DNA of 64,000 nt from the NCBI RefSeq assembly GCF_020883495.1, contig NZ_CP086610.1:2523501-2587500 (forward strand), in the 5' to 3' direction. This document shows, piece by piece, positions 44,399-52,394 of this stretch; within the stretch, counting starts at the first letter, position 1, and the number at the start of each line of letters is the position of its first letter. Position numbers and translations under genes: made by a program. Below the pieces are notes generated by a model that did no database searches, was not told the DNA's origin, and was given only the letters and a program-made list of their open reading frames with translations. The DNA comes from Shinella zoogloeoides (GTDB lineage: Bacteria; Pseudomonadota; Alphaproteobacteria; Rhizobiales; Rhizobiaceae).

Positions 44399-45649
44399 TC
44401 AATGCAGGTTCGGCTGGGTGCCGGCACCCGCCTCGTCGATGGGAAAACCGCGCTCGAACCGGTCGAGCCGCAGGGCGCGCGCCACATGATGGCTCTCGCC
44501 CTTGGCGATCAGATGCGCGAAGCAGAAACCGGAGGCGGGCGTCGCCTTGAAGCCGCCGTAGCACCAGCCGCAGTTCAGGTAGAGGTTTTCGATGGAGGTG
44601 CGGTCGATGATCGGCGAGCCGTCCATCGACATGTCCATGACGCCGCCCCAGGCGCGCAGCACCCGCACGCGGGACAGGCCGGGGATCATCGTCACCCCCT
44701 CCTCCATGACATGCTCCGCCGTCGCAAGGTTGCCGCGCTGCGCATAGGAGGAATAGCCGTCGATCTCCGCGCCGAAAACCAGCCCGCCCTTGTCGGACTG
44801 GGAAATGTAGAAATGGCCCGCGCCATAGGTGATGACGTGATCGATGCAGGGCTTCAGCCCCTCGGTCACGAAGGCCTGCAGCACATGGCTTTCCAGCGGC
44901 AGCTTCAGCCCCGCCATCTCGCCGACGCGGGAGCTGTTGCCGGCGGCGGCAAGGGCCAGCCTGTTGCAGCCGATGAAGCCTTTCGTCGTCTCGACACCCG
45001 TGACGACGCCGTTTTCCCGGCGAATGCCGGTCACTTCGCAATTCTGGATGAGATCGACGCCCAGGCGGTCGGCACCGCGGGCAAAGCCCCAGGCGACGGC
45101 ATCGTGCCGCGCCGTGCCCGCGCGCCGCTGTAGCAGGCCGCCGATAATGGGAAAGCGCGCATGGTCGAAATTGAGGAAGGGCAGCATCTTTTTCAGCGTC
45201 TCGCGGTCGAGCTGCTCGGCCGCAACACCCTCCATCATCATCGCATTGCCGCGCCGGGTATAGTGATCGCGCTGGCCGTCGTTGTGGTAGAGGCTGATGA
45301 TGCCGCGCTGCGACAGCATCACATTGTAGTTCAGCTCCCGCTCCAGCCCTTCCCAGAGCTTCAGCGAGAATTCGTAGAACGGCTCGTTGCCGGGCAGCAT
45401 GTAGTTGGAGCGCACGATGGTCGTGTTGCGCCCGACATTGCCGGAGCCGAGATAGCCCTTCTCCACCACCGCCACATTGCGGATGCCGAATTCCCTGGCG
45501 AGATAATAGGCCGTCGCCAGCCCGTGCCCGCCGCCGCCGACGATGACCACATCGTAATGCGGTTTCGGCTCCGGCTCGCGCCAGACGGGTTTCCAGCCGA
45601 GATTGCCGGCAAGGGCCTGCTTGAAGATGGAGAGGGCGGAGTAGCGCAT
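44399..45649 (-). CDS. soxB: Sarcosine oxidase beta subunit
   Basis: 416 aa flavoprotein of the D-amino-acid-oxidase fold. The FAD-binding VVIVGGGGHGLATAYYLA is at about 34-51. The His in GTARHDAVAWG (about residue 182) is the probable covalent FMN site. It oxidises sarcosine to glycine. The start begins the conserved RYSALSIFKQALAGNLGW segment; longer readings are unsupported. The gene is divergent from cysQ with about 150 bp between them. Confidence 0.94.
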   Translation of the reverse strand: MRYSALSIFKQALAGNLGWKPVWREPEPKPHYDVVIVGGGGHGLATAYYLAREFGIRNVAVVEKGYLGSGNVGRNTTIVRSNYMLPGNEPFYEFSLKLWEGLERELNYNVMLSQRGIISLYHNDGQRDHYTRRGNAMMMEGVAAEQLDRETLKKMLPFLNFDHARFPIIGGLLQRRAGTARHDAVAWGFARGADRLGVDLIQNCEVTGIRRENGVVTGVETTKGFIGCNRLALAAAGNSSRVGEMAGLKLPLESHVLQAFVTEGLKPCIDHVITYGAGHFYISQSDKGGLVFGAEIDGYSSYAQRGNLATAEHVMEEGVTMIPGLSRVRVLRAWGGVMDMSMDGSPIIDRTSIENLYLNCGWCYGGFKATPASGFCFAHLIAKGESHHVARALRLDRFERGFPIDEAGAGTQPNLH

Positions 45650-45800
45650 GCGAAATCCCGGATCAGTTCCCCCACATTCGCATATGCCGCACAAACGGCA
45701 AGGCGCGGCATCGTCGCAGGCCCCGCGAGCGGCACTCTTTCCACATGCTCGGCCGAACGGCGCATTTGCTTTCACGCCGCCCCACGACTAAGCCATAGGA

Positions 45801-46610
45801 ATGCAGCCCGATCCCGCGACGCTCAAACAGGTCATGGAAACCGCCGCCCTTTCGGCCGGCCGGGCGATCATGGCCATTCATCGCGCCGGGCCGGACGTGC
45901 AGATCAAGCCCGACAGCTCTCCCGTCACCGAGGCGGACGAAGAGGCCGAGCGGCTGATCCTCGCGGACCTGCGGCAGCATTTTCCCGCCATCCCCATCGT
46001 TGCCGAGGAGGCGGTCGCGGCCGGCCATGTGCCCGATATCTCGGCCGGCCTGTTCTTCCTCGTCGATCCGCTCGACGGCACGAAGGAGTTCATCGCCGGC
46101 CGCAGCGAGTTCACCGTCAACATCGCCCTCATCGAGGCCGGCGCGCCGGTGGCCGGCATCGTCTTCGCCCCGGCGCTGTCGGCCGGGTTCGTCGCCGTCG
46201 CGAACCGCGCCGAGCGTTTCTCTGTGACGGGTGATTCCGGCATCGGCGAACGGCAGTCCATCGGCTGTCGCGGCCGTAGCGCGGCGGTCACCGCCGTCGC
46301 CAGCCGCTCGCACGATACCCCGGAAACGGCGCGTTTCCTCGACGATCACGGCATTAACGCCTGCACCGCCATCGGCTCGTCGCTGAAATTCTGCCTCGTC
46401 GCGGAGGGTCTTGCCGACGTCTATCCCCGTTTCAGCCGCACGATGGAATGGGATACAGCCGCCGGCGACGCCGTGCTGCGCGCCGCCGGCGGCGAGACGC
46501 GCACGCTTAACGGCGCGCCCCTCGCCTATGGCAAGCGCAACCAGCCGCACGACGCGGATTTCGCCAATCCGAACTTCATCGCGGCGCGCGCGGGGTGGAA
46601 AACGAAATAG
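45801..46610 (+). CDS. cysQ: 3'(2'),5'-bisphosphate nucleotidase CysQ
   Basis: 269 aa member of the inositol-monophosphatase superfamily. Metal-binding motifs are EE (VAEEAV), DPLDGTKEF and WDTAAGD. CysQ converts PAP, a by-product of sulfate assimilation, to AMP. No other sulfate-assimilation gene is nearby. The gene is convergent with RND pump 2, and the last bases overlap the terminator of that operon. Confidence 0.92.
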   Translation: MQPDPATLKQVMETAALSAGRAIMAIHRAGPDVQIKPDSSPVTEADEEAERLILADLRQHFPAIPIVAEEAVAAGHVPDISAGLFFLVDPLDGTKEFIAGRSEFTVNIALIEAGAPVAGIVFAPALSAGFVAVANRAERFSVTGDSGIGERQSIGCRGRSAAVTAVASRSHDTPETARFLDDHGINACTAIGSSLKFCLVAEGLADVYPRFSRTMEWDTAAGDAVLRAAGGETRTLNGAPLAYGKRNQPHDADFANPNFIAARAGWKTK

Positions 46611-46629
46611 CCCCGCCATGCGGCGGGGC
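46597..46629 (-). terminator. Rho-independent terminator of RND pump 2
   Basis: The 8-bp stem GCCCCGCC/GGCGGGGC (46610-46629) is followed on the minus strand by ATTTCGTTTTCC, inside the 3' end of cysQ. Confidence 0.75.
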
Positions 46630-46643
46630 CATTCGTCTTCGGC

Positions 46644-49600
46644 TCAGGTCGCCGCAAGCGGTTCCGGCTCGGGTACCGGCGCATCCTCTCTCGGCTTGAT
46701 CCGGAACCATGCGATATAGAGCGCCGGCAGGAAGAGCAGCGTCAGCACCGTGCCGACGATGATGCCGCCCATCATGGCATAGGCCATCGGTCCCCAGAAC
46801 ACTTCCCGCGAGATGGGGATGAGCGCAAGGCTCGCCGCCGCCGCCGTCAGCATGATCGGGCGCATGCGGTGCTCGGTCGCCTCCCGCACGGCATCCCAGG
46901 CCCGCATGCCCTCGCGCCGCAGATCCTCGATCTGCACGACGAGGATCACCGAGTTGCGGATCAGAATGCCGATCAGCGCCAGCACGCCGAGGATGGCGAC
47001 GAAGCCGAGCGGCGCGCCGCTGCCCAGAAGCGCGATCACCACCCCGATCAACGCCAGCGGCGCGACCGCGAAGACGAGGAACAGGCGCGAGAAACTCTGC
47101 AATTGCAGCATCAGGATCGTCGCCATGGCGAAGAGCATGAGCGGCACGACCGCGACGATGGGCGCCTGGCTGTTGGCGCTTTCCTCCACCGTGCCGCCGA
47201 CCGTGACGCTGTAGCCGGAGGGCATCGCCGCGCGGAAAACGGCCACGTCCTTGTCCATCTGCGAGACGACCGTCGCCGGCTGCACGCCGTCCGCAATGCT
47301 CGCCTTGACGGTGATGGTGGGCTGGCGCGAGCGCCGCCAGACGACCGGCTGCTCCATCTCGTAGCGATAGTTCGCCACCGCCGCGAGCGGCACGGAGGTG
47401 CCGTTCGCCGTGGGAAGCTGTATCTGGCGGATCGTCTCGATGGATTCCCGCTCGGAGGGCTTGGCGCGGCCGATGACGTCGATCAGATAGACGTCGTCGC
47501 GGATCTGCGTGACGGTCGTGCCGCCGACGACGCCGTTCAGCGCCGAGGCGATATCCTGCGAGGTGACGCCGAGCTGGCGGGCCTTGTCCTGCAGCACGTC
47601 GACCTTCACCACGCGGGCCGGCTCGTTCCAGTCGTAGACGATATCGCCCAGATGGCCGTTCTTGCCGAGGAGTTCGCCGAAGGCGAGCGCCTGCGCGCGC
47701 ACTTGCTGGATATCCGGCCCCGTGACGCGGTACTGGATCGGCCGGCCGACCGGCGGGCCGATGTCGAGCAGCTTCACCAGCGCATCCGTGCCGACGAAGG
47801 TCTTGCGCAGATAATCCTGAAGGTCGGCCCGCAGCCGGTCGCGCGCCTCCAGGTCCTTGCTGACGATGATCGTCTGGCCGAAGGCCGGCGACGGCGGCTG
47901 CACATCGAAGGAAAGCAGGAAGCGCACCGCGCCCTCGCCCACATAGGAGGACCAGCGCTCGATATCGGGATTGCCCTTCAGCTTCTCCTCCTCGAGCCTT
48001 GCGATCTGCGCATTGGTCTCGGCGATGGAGGCATTCTGCGGCAGCGCCCAGTCGATGACGAGTTCCGGCCGGTCCGAGGACGGGAAGAACTGCTGCTGCA
48101 CGAAGCCCATGCCGAAGACCGAGCCGAGGAAGATCAGCACGGTCGCGGCGATGGTCGTCCATTTCCAGCGCATGCACGTGTCGAGGATGCGCGCGAAGCC
48201 GCGGGCGAACCAGCCCTTCTCCTCATGATGCTTCTTCATGCTCTTCGGCAGGATCGTGACGCCGAGCAGCGGCGTGAAGATCACCGCGACCACCCATGAC
48301 ACGACGAGCGAGATGGCGATGACGACGAAGAGGCTGAAGGTGAATTCGCCGGCCGCGCTGTTGTTGAGGCCGATCGGGATGAAGCCCGCCACCGTCACCA
48401 GCGTGCCGGTGAGCATCGGGAAGGCGGTGGAGGTGTAGACATAGGTCGCGGCCTTGCGCAGCGAATCCCCCGCCTCCAGCCGCGCCACCATCATCTCCAC
48501 GGCGATCATCGCATCGTCGACGAGAAGGCCGAGCGCGATGATCAGCGCCCCGAGCGACACGCGCTGCAGGGAGATGGCGTCGTAATACATGAAGACGAAG
48601 GTGATGCCGAGCGTCAGCGGAATGGAGAGCGCGACGACGAGGCCGGCGCGCAGCCCGAGGCTGACGAAGCTGACGATGAGAACGATGGCGACGGCCTCGA
48701 ACAGCGCGCGCGTGAAGCCGGAGACGGCCTCCTCCACCACCTTCGGCTGGTCGGAGACGAGATGCACGTCGACCCCGGCCGGCAGCTCGTGCGACAGAAG
48801 CTCGATTTCCTTCTCCACGGCCGCGCCGAACTGCAGCAGGTTCGATCCCTGCTTCATGCCGATGGCAAGGCCGATCGCCGGCTCGCCGTTGAAGCGGAAG
48901 AGCGCGGACGGCGGATCCTGATAGGTGCGGGTGATGGTGGCGATGTCGCTGAGGCGGAAGAAGCGGTTGTTGACGCGAAGGTTCACGTCGCGAAGGCTGT
49001 CTTCCGACGTGAACTGCCCGCCGACGCGCACGCTGACGCGCTCGCCGCCGGCCTGCACCACGCCCGAGGGCGCAATGGCGTTCTGCGCCTGAAGGGTCGC
49101 GACAACCTGCTGGGTCGAAATGCCGAGCGCGGCAAGCTGGCGCGTCGAGAATTCGAGATAGATCACCTCGTCCTGTGCGCCGATGAGTTCGACCCTGCCG
49201 ATATTCGGCACGGTGAGGATGCGCGTGCGGGCGTCCTCCACATAGTCGCGAAGCTGGCGCGGCGTCAGGCCGTCGGCGGTGAAGGCGTAGATATTGCCGA
49301 ACACGTCGCCGAAGCGGTCGTTGAAGGCCGGGCCGACGACGCCGGACGGAAACTCGCCGCGGATGTCGTTGATCATGTTGCGCACGGTCTGCCAGGTCGG
49401 CGCCACGTCGCGGGCGCGCGTCGTCGGCTTCAGGTTGACGAAGACGAGCGTCTGGCCGGGCGTCGTGATCGAACGGCTGAAATCGAGCGATTCCAGCTCC
49501 TCCAGCTTGCGCTCGATGCGTTCGGTCACCTGCCGCGTGGTCTCCTCGACGGAGGCGCCGGGCCAGGCCGCGCTGATCGTCATCGTCTTGATGACGAAGG

Positions 49601-49724
49601 AGGGGTCCTCCTCTCGGCCAAGGTTCTGGTAGGCGAAGAAGCCAAGCAGCGCGAAGACCAGCATGAAGTACCAGACGAGCGACGCATGATCGAGCGCCCA
49701 GTCCGAAAGGTTGAACTTCTTCAT
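46644..49724 (-). CDS. RND efflux transporter (AcrB/TriC-like), pump 2
   Basis: 1026 aa with twelve membrane helices and two large periplasmic loops. The proton-relay aspartates are in LIIALGLLVDDAMIAVEMM. The N-terminus MKKFNLSDWALDHASLVWYF resembles the TriC-type branch rather than AcrB itself. It is preceded by two adaptor genes, each overlapping by four bases, as in the triABC pump of Pseudomonas, where both adaptors are needed. Substrate unknown. Confidence 0.93.
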   Translation of the reverse strand: MKKFNLSDWALDHASLVWYFMLVFALLGFFAYQNLGREEDPSFVIKTMTISAAWPGASVEETTRQVTERIERKLEELESLDFSRSITTPGQTLVFVNLKPTTRARDVAPTWQTVRNMINDIRGEFPSGVVGPAFNDRFGDVFGNIYAFTADGLTPRQLRDYVEDARTRILTVPNIGRVELIGAQDEVIYLEFSTRQLAALGISTQQVVATLQAQNAIAPSGVVQAGGERVSVRVGGQFTSEDSLRDVNLRVNNRFFRLSDIATITRTYQDPPSALFRFNGEPAIGLAIGMKQGSNLLQFGAAVEKEIELLSHELPAGVDVHLVSDQPKVVEEAVSGFTRALFEAVAIVLIVSFVSLGLRAGLVVALSIPLTLGITFVFMYYDAISLQRVSLGALIIALGLLVDDAMIAVEMMVARLEAGDSLRKAATYVYTSTAFPMLTGTLVTVAGFIPIGLNNSAAGEFTFSLFVVIAISLVVSWVVAVIFTPLLGVTILPKSMKKHHEEKGWFARGFARILDTCMRWKWTTIAATVLIFLGSVFGMGFVQQQFFPSSDRPELVIDWALPQNASIAETNAQIARLEEEKLKGNPDIERWSSYVGEGAVRFLLSFDVQPPSPAFGQTIIVSKDLEARDRLRADLQDYLRKTFVGTDALVKLLDIGPPVGRPIQYRVTGPDIQQVRAQALAFGELLGKNGHLGDIVYDWNEPARVVKVDVLQDKARQLGVTSQDIASALNGVVGGTTVTQIRDDVYLIDVIGRAKPSERESIETIRQIQLPTANGTSVPLAAVANYRYEMEQPVVWRRSRQPTITVKASIADGVQPATVVSQMDKDVAVFRAAMPSGYSVTVGGTVEESANSQAPIVAVVPLMLFAMATILMLQLQSFSRLFLVFAVAPLALIGVVIALLGSGAPLGFVAILGVLALIGILIRNSVILVVQIEDLRREGMRAWDAVREATEHRMRPIMLTAAAASLALIPISREVFWGPMAYAMMGGIIVGTVLTLLFLPALYIAWFRIKPREDAPVPEPEPLAAT

Positions 49725-50794
49725 AGGCTTGCCTCGTCTTCGATCGTTATCTTCTGGCCTTCTTCAAGGCTGTGGACGCCGGCCGTGACGATACGCTCGC
49801 CTTCCTTCAGGCCGCTCGTCACCGGCAGGAAGCGGCCGATGGCCGCGCCCGTCTCGACCGCCGTCAGGCGCACCTCGCCCTTGGCCTCGTCGACGCGCCA
49901 GACATGCGGCTTGCCGTCCTTCATGAGCACGGCCGTTTCCGGCACCATGAGCGCCGTCAGGTCCGGCCCTTCCAGCTCGGCCGTGATGGTCGTGCCGAGA
50001 CGCACGGTATCCGGCGGGTTCTCCAGCGCGATCTTGACGCGCCGCGTGCGGGTGGCCGCATCGGCGGACGGCGCGATCTCGCGCACCACGCCGCGCACGG
50101 TGATGGCGGGGTTGATCTGCAGCGAGACGGTGAAGCGGCTACCGGCGGCGATGGCCTCGGCCGTCTCGGGGATATCGACGACCGCATCGCGGGCGTCCGG
50201 CTGGGCGACGGTGACGATCGTCTCGCCGGGCGAGACCGTCTGGCCGACTTCCGCGCCCGTCGCGACGACGACACCATCGAACTCGGCGAGAATGCGGGTA
50301 TAGGAAAGCTGCTCCTCGGCCTTCACCAGCGCCGTGCGCGCCCGGATGAGGCCGGCATCGGCCGCCGCACGCGACTGTTCGGCACTCTCGACGGCCGCCT
50401 TGGCGGCGGCGTTCGACTGGAGCAGCGTCTTCTGCCGCTCCTCGACCGCGATGGCGCTGGCAAGGGTCGCCTCGGCGCTGGAAAGCTCGGCGCGCGCCGA
50501 GCGCACCGCCAGCTCGAAGGCGGTGGCGTCGAGCACCGCGAGTTCGTCGCCCTTGCGAACGAGATCGCCGACATGGACGCTACGCGAGACGAGGCGGCCC
50601 GCGACGCGCGAGCCGAGCGCGGCCTGCACCTTGGCCTGCACCGTGCCGGCAAAGCGCGTGCCCGGCAGCGCGGTGGGCGTCACGACCATGGAGAGGACGG
50701 GACGCGGCGGCGCGGCCGCTTCCTCTTCCCTCTTGCAGCCGGTCAGCGCAATGGCGGCAATGACGGCCACGGCGAGCGGAACGAAAATCCTCAT
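49721..50794 (-). CDS. RND efflux adaptor lipoprotein, second of two (pump 2)
   Basis: 357 aa HlyD-type adaptor with a lipoprotein signal (FVPLAVAVIAAIALTGC, lipobox LTGC near residue 19). A lipoyl half, helical hairpin (about 80-160) and barrel domains follow (GFDGVVVATGAEVGQTVSPG style, here EFDGVVVATGAEVGQ). It anchors in the inner membrane by its lipid and contacts the RND pump. Overlaps of four bases with both neighbours show tight coupling. Confidence 0.9.
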   Translation of the reverse strand: MRIFVPLAVAVIAAIALTGCKREEEAAAPPRPVLSMVVTPTALPGTRFAGTVQAKVQAALGSRVAGRLVSRSVHVGDLVRKGDELAVLDATAFELAVRSARAELSSAEATLASAIAVEERQKTLLQSNAAAKAAVESAEQSRAAADAGLIRARTALVKAEEQLSYTRILAEFDGVVVATGAEVGQTVSPGETIVTVAQPDARDAVVDIPETAEAIAAGSRFTVSLQINPAITVRGVVREIAPSADAATRTRRVKIALENPPDTVRLGTTITAELEGPDLTALMVPETAVLMKDGKPHVWRVDEAKGEVRLTAVETGAAIGRFLPVTSGLKEGERIVTAGVHSLEEGQKITIEDEASL

Positions 50795-51861
50795 TGGGCT
50801 TCTCCTGCGCTGGCGCTCACCGTCTGGCCGGGCCGCAGCAGCTTCGTGCCGTCGGCCACATAGACCTCCCCTTCCTCGATGCCGCCCGACACGAGCGCCG
50901 CGCCCGTTTCGAAGGACAGCACCTCGACCGGGCGCAGGCTGACGGTGTTGTTCGCCTTATCGACGATCCACAGCGCCGGCTTGCCCTCGACACCCGAAAG
51001 CGCCTGCCACGGCACGACCGCGACCCGACGCGGCGCAAGCGCCCCGACACCGACCACGGAGGCGCCGAGCGTCATCTGCGGCGGCGTTTCGTCCATGGCG
51101 ATCTTGACGCGAACGGTGCCGGTCTGCGCGTCGATGGTCGGCGAGACCTCGCGCACATGGCCCGTCGCGCGCACGGTCTCGTCGCTGAGCAGCGTGACGG
51201 TCACGCCATCCTTGGATGGCTGGGCGAAGAACAGCGATTCATAAACGTTGAAGACCGCGTCGCGCGGACCGTTGTCGGCAATGGTGAACATGGTCTGCGC
51301 CGCCTGCGCAACCTGTCCCGTCTCGGCCAGCCGGGCGGTGACGATACCATCGGCGGGCGCACGCAGCTCCGTATAGGAGAGCACTTCCTGCGCCGTATCG
51401 CGCTGGGCGACCGATGCCTCGCGGGCGCTTTCGGCCGTGCGCAGCGCGGTCTCTGCATCATCATAGTCGCGCTGCGTGCTGATGCCATCGTGGAGAAGCG
51501 ATTTCTGGCGGTCGAAATTCGTGCGGGCGAGCTTCAACTGCGCTTCCGCCGCGCGCACGCCGGCCTCCGCCGCCTCTACATCCGCCTTCTGTTCCTCGGG
51601 GTCGAGCCGCGCGAGAACCTCGCCTTCCCGAACCGCGTCGCCGACATCGACGAACCAGCCGACGATGCGCCCGCCGACGCGGAAGGACAGGTCCGTCTCC
51701 ACCCGCGCGATAACCTCGCCCGTGATGGTGATCGACTGTTCGCGTTCCTCGAAATGCACCGGCGCGGTACGCACCGGGCGCGCCATGCCGTCGGCAAGGG
51801 CCGGCGCGGCGGTGGCGGACAACAGGAGCGCCGCCAGCATCATTCTACCCGATCGGGTCAT
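50791..51861 (-). CDS. RND efflux adaptor, first of two (pump 2)
   Basis: 356 aa HlyD-type adaptor with signal peptide (RMMLAALLLSATAAPALAD) and no lipobox cysteine, so it is likely periplasmic while its partner is a lipoprotein. Helical hairpin about 80-165. ATG 51861 follows GGAG at 6-nt spacing; a GTG four codons earlier overlaps that site. It leads the three-gene pump operon behind a promoter with an inverted repeat at its start site. Confidence 0.9.
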   Translation of the reverse strand: MTRSGRMMLAALLLSATAAPALADGMARPVRTAPVHFEEREQSITITGEVIARVETDLSFRVGGRIVGWFVDVGDAVREGEVLARLDPEEQKADVEAAEAGVRAAEAQLKLARTNFDRQKSLLHDGISTQRDYDDAETALRTAESAREASVAQRDTAQEVLSYTELRAPADGIVTARLAETGQVAQAAQTMFTIADNGPRDAVFNVYESLFFAQPSKDGVTVTLLSDETVRATGHVREVSPTIDAQTGTVRVKIAMDETPPQMTLGASVVGVGALAPRRVAVVPWQALSGVEGKPALWIVDKANNTVSLRPVEVLSFETGAALVSGGIEEGEVYVADGTKLLRPGQTVSASAGEAQ

Positions 51862-51884
51862 CGTCGTCTCCACTGTTGCAGAAA

Positions 51885-51932
51885 CCCCATTTAATATGGG
51901 GCCTCATTATATTGCGAAGAGCAGACTGGCAA
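51885..51932 (-). promoter_or_regulatory. Promoter and operator-like repeat of RND pump 2
   Basis: Minus strand TATAAT (51911-51906) with TTGCCA 15 nt upstream (51932-51927). The inverted repeat CCCCAT-N5-ATGGGG (51885-51901) covers the expected start site, a typical repressor position. No regulator gene is adjacent. Confidence 0.5.
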
Positions 51933-52019
51933 GCCTCCATGCCATCTGGCGTTGCGCGTGCCGTGGAGGAGTGTGGCGGACTGCGCGCAAAAAGCCAATC
52001 GGCAAGACGGCGGAGACGG

Positions 52020-52041
52020 AAAATATGAAAAATCATATTTT
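52020..52041. promoter_or_regulatory. AT-rich perfect palindrome
   Basis: Nine-base arms AAAATATGA and TCATATTTT flank AAAA. It could be an operator for a distant repressor or a weak terminator. It is about 160 nt upstream of the pump 2 start codon. Confidence 0.4.
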
Positions 52042-52339
52042 TCAGGGACCTACGCCGCACCGCCCGCACCAGACAGGAAAGCCGCCGGCAGCCGGAAATC
52101 CTTGCGGTTTCCGTGGTTGCTGCACGACGGCTTGCCCGGAGCGTCATTCGTTGGACGCTTCTATGCGGCCCCCTCTGGACCTGTCTTCAGAAAGCAGAAA
52201 CCGTGCCAGTTGCGGCCTCGCCCGGGATTTGCAGGAAAACCGCGCTATTCAATAGATATCTAATTTAAAATATCTGCAATGCGTCCGGCAGGGTTGCGCA
52301 AACGCTGTGCAGAACGGGACATCTGTGCCGCTTCTGCAC

Positions 52340-52370
52340 AACAAAAGGGCGGCCGTTGCCGGGCCGCCCT
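52340..52370 (-). terminator. Rho-independent terminator of the chemoreceptor gene
   Basis: The stem GGGCGGCC/GGCCGCCC (52347-52369) is followed on the minus strand by TTTTGTTGT. Confidence 0.85.
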
Positions 52371-52394
52371 CCAGTCCGAAACCCCAAGCGGGTA

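Larger units (their letters stand above)
51874..52394. other. 520-bp gene-free region between pump 2 and the chemoreceptor
   Basis: No supported gene on either strand. It holds the pump promoter and CCCCAT/ATGGGG repeat, an AT-rich perfect palindrome (52020-52041), an AGATAT/ATATCT inverted pair (52254-52275) and the chemoreceptor terminator. The local AT richness contrasts with the flanking genes. Confidence 0.6.
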
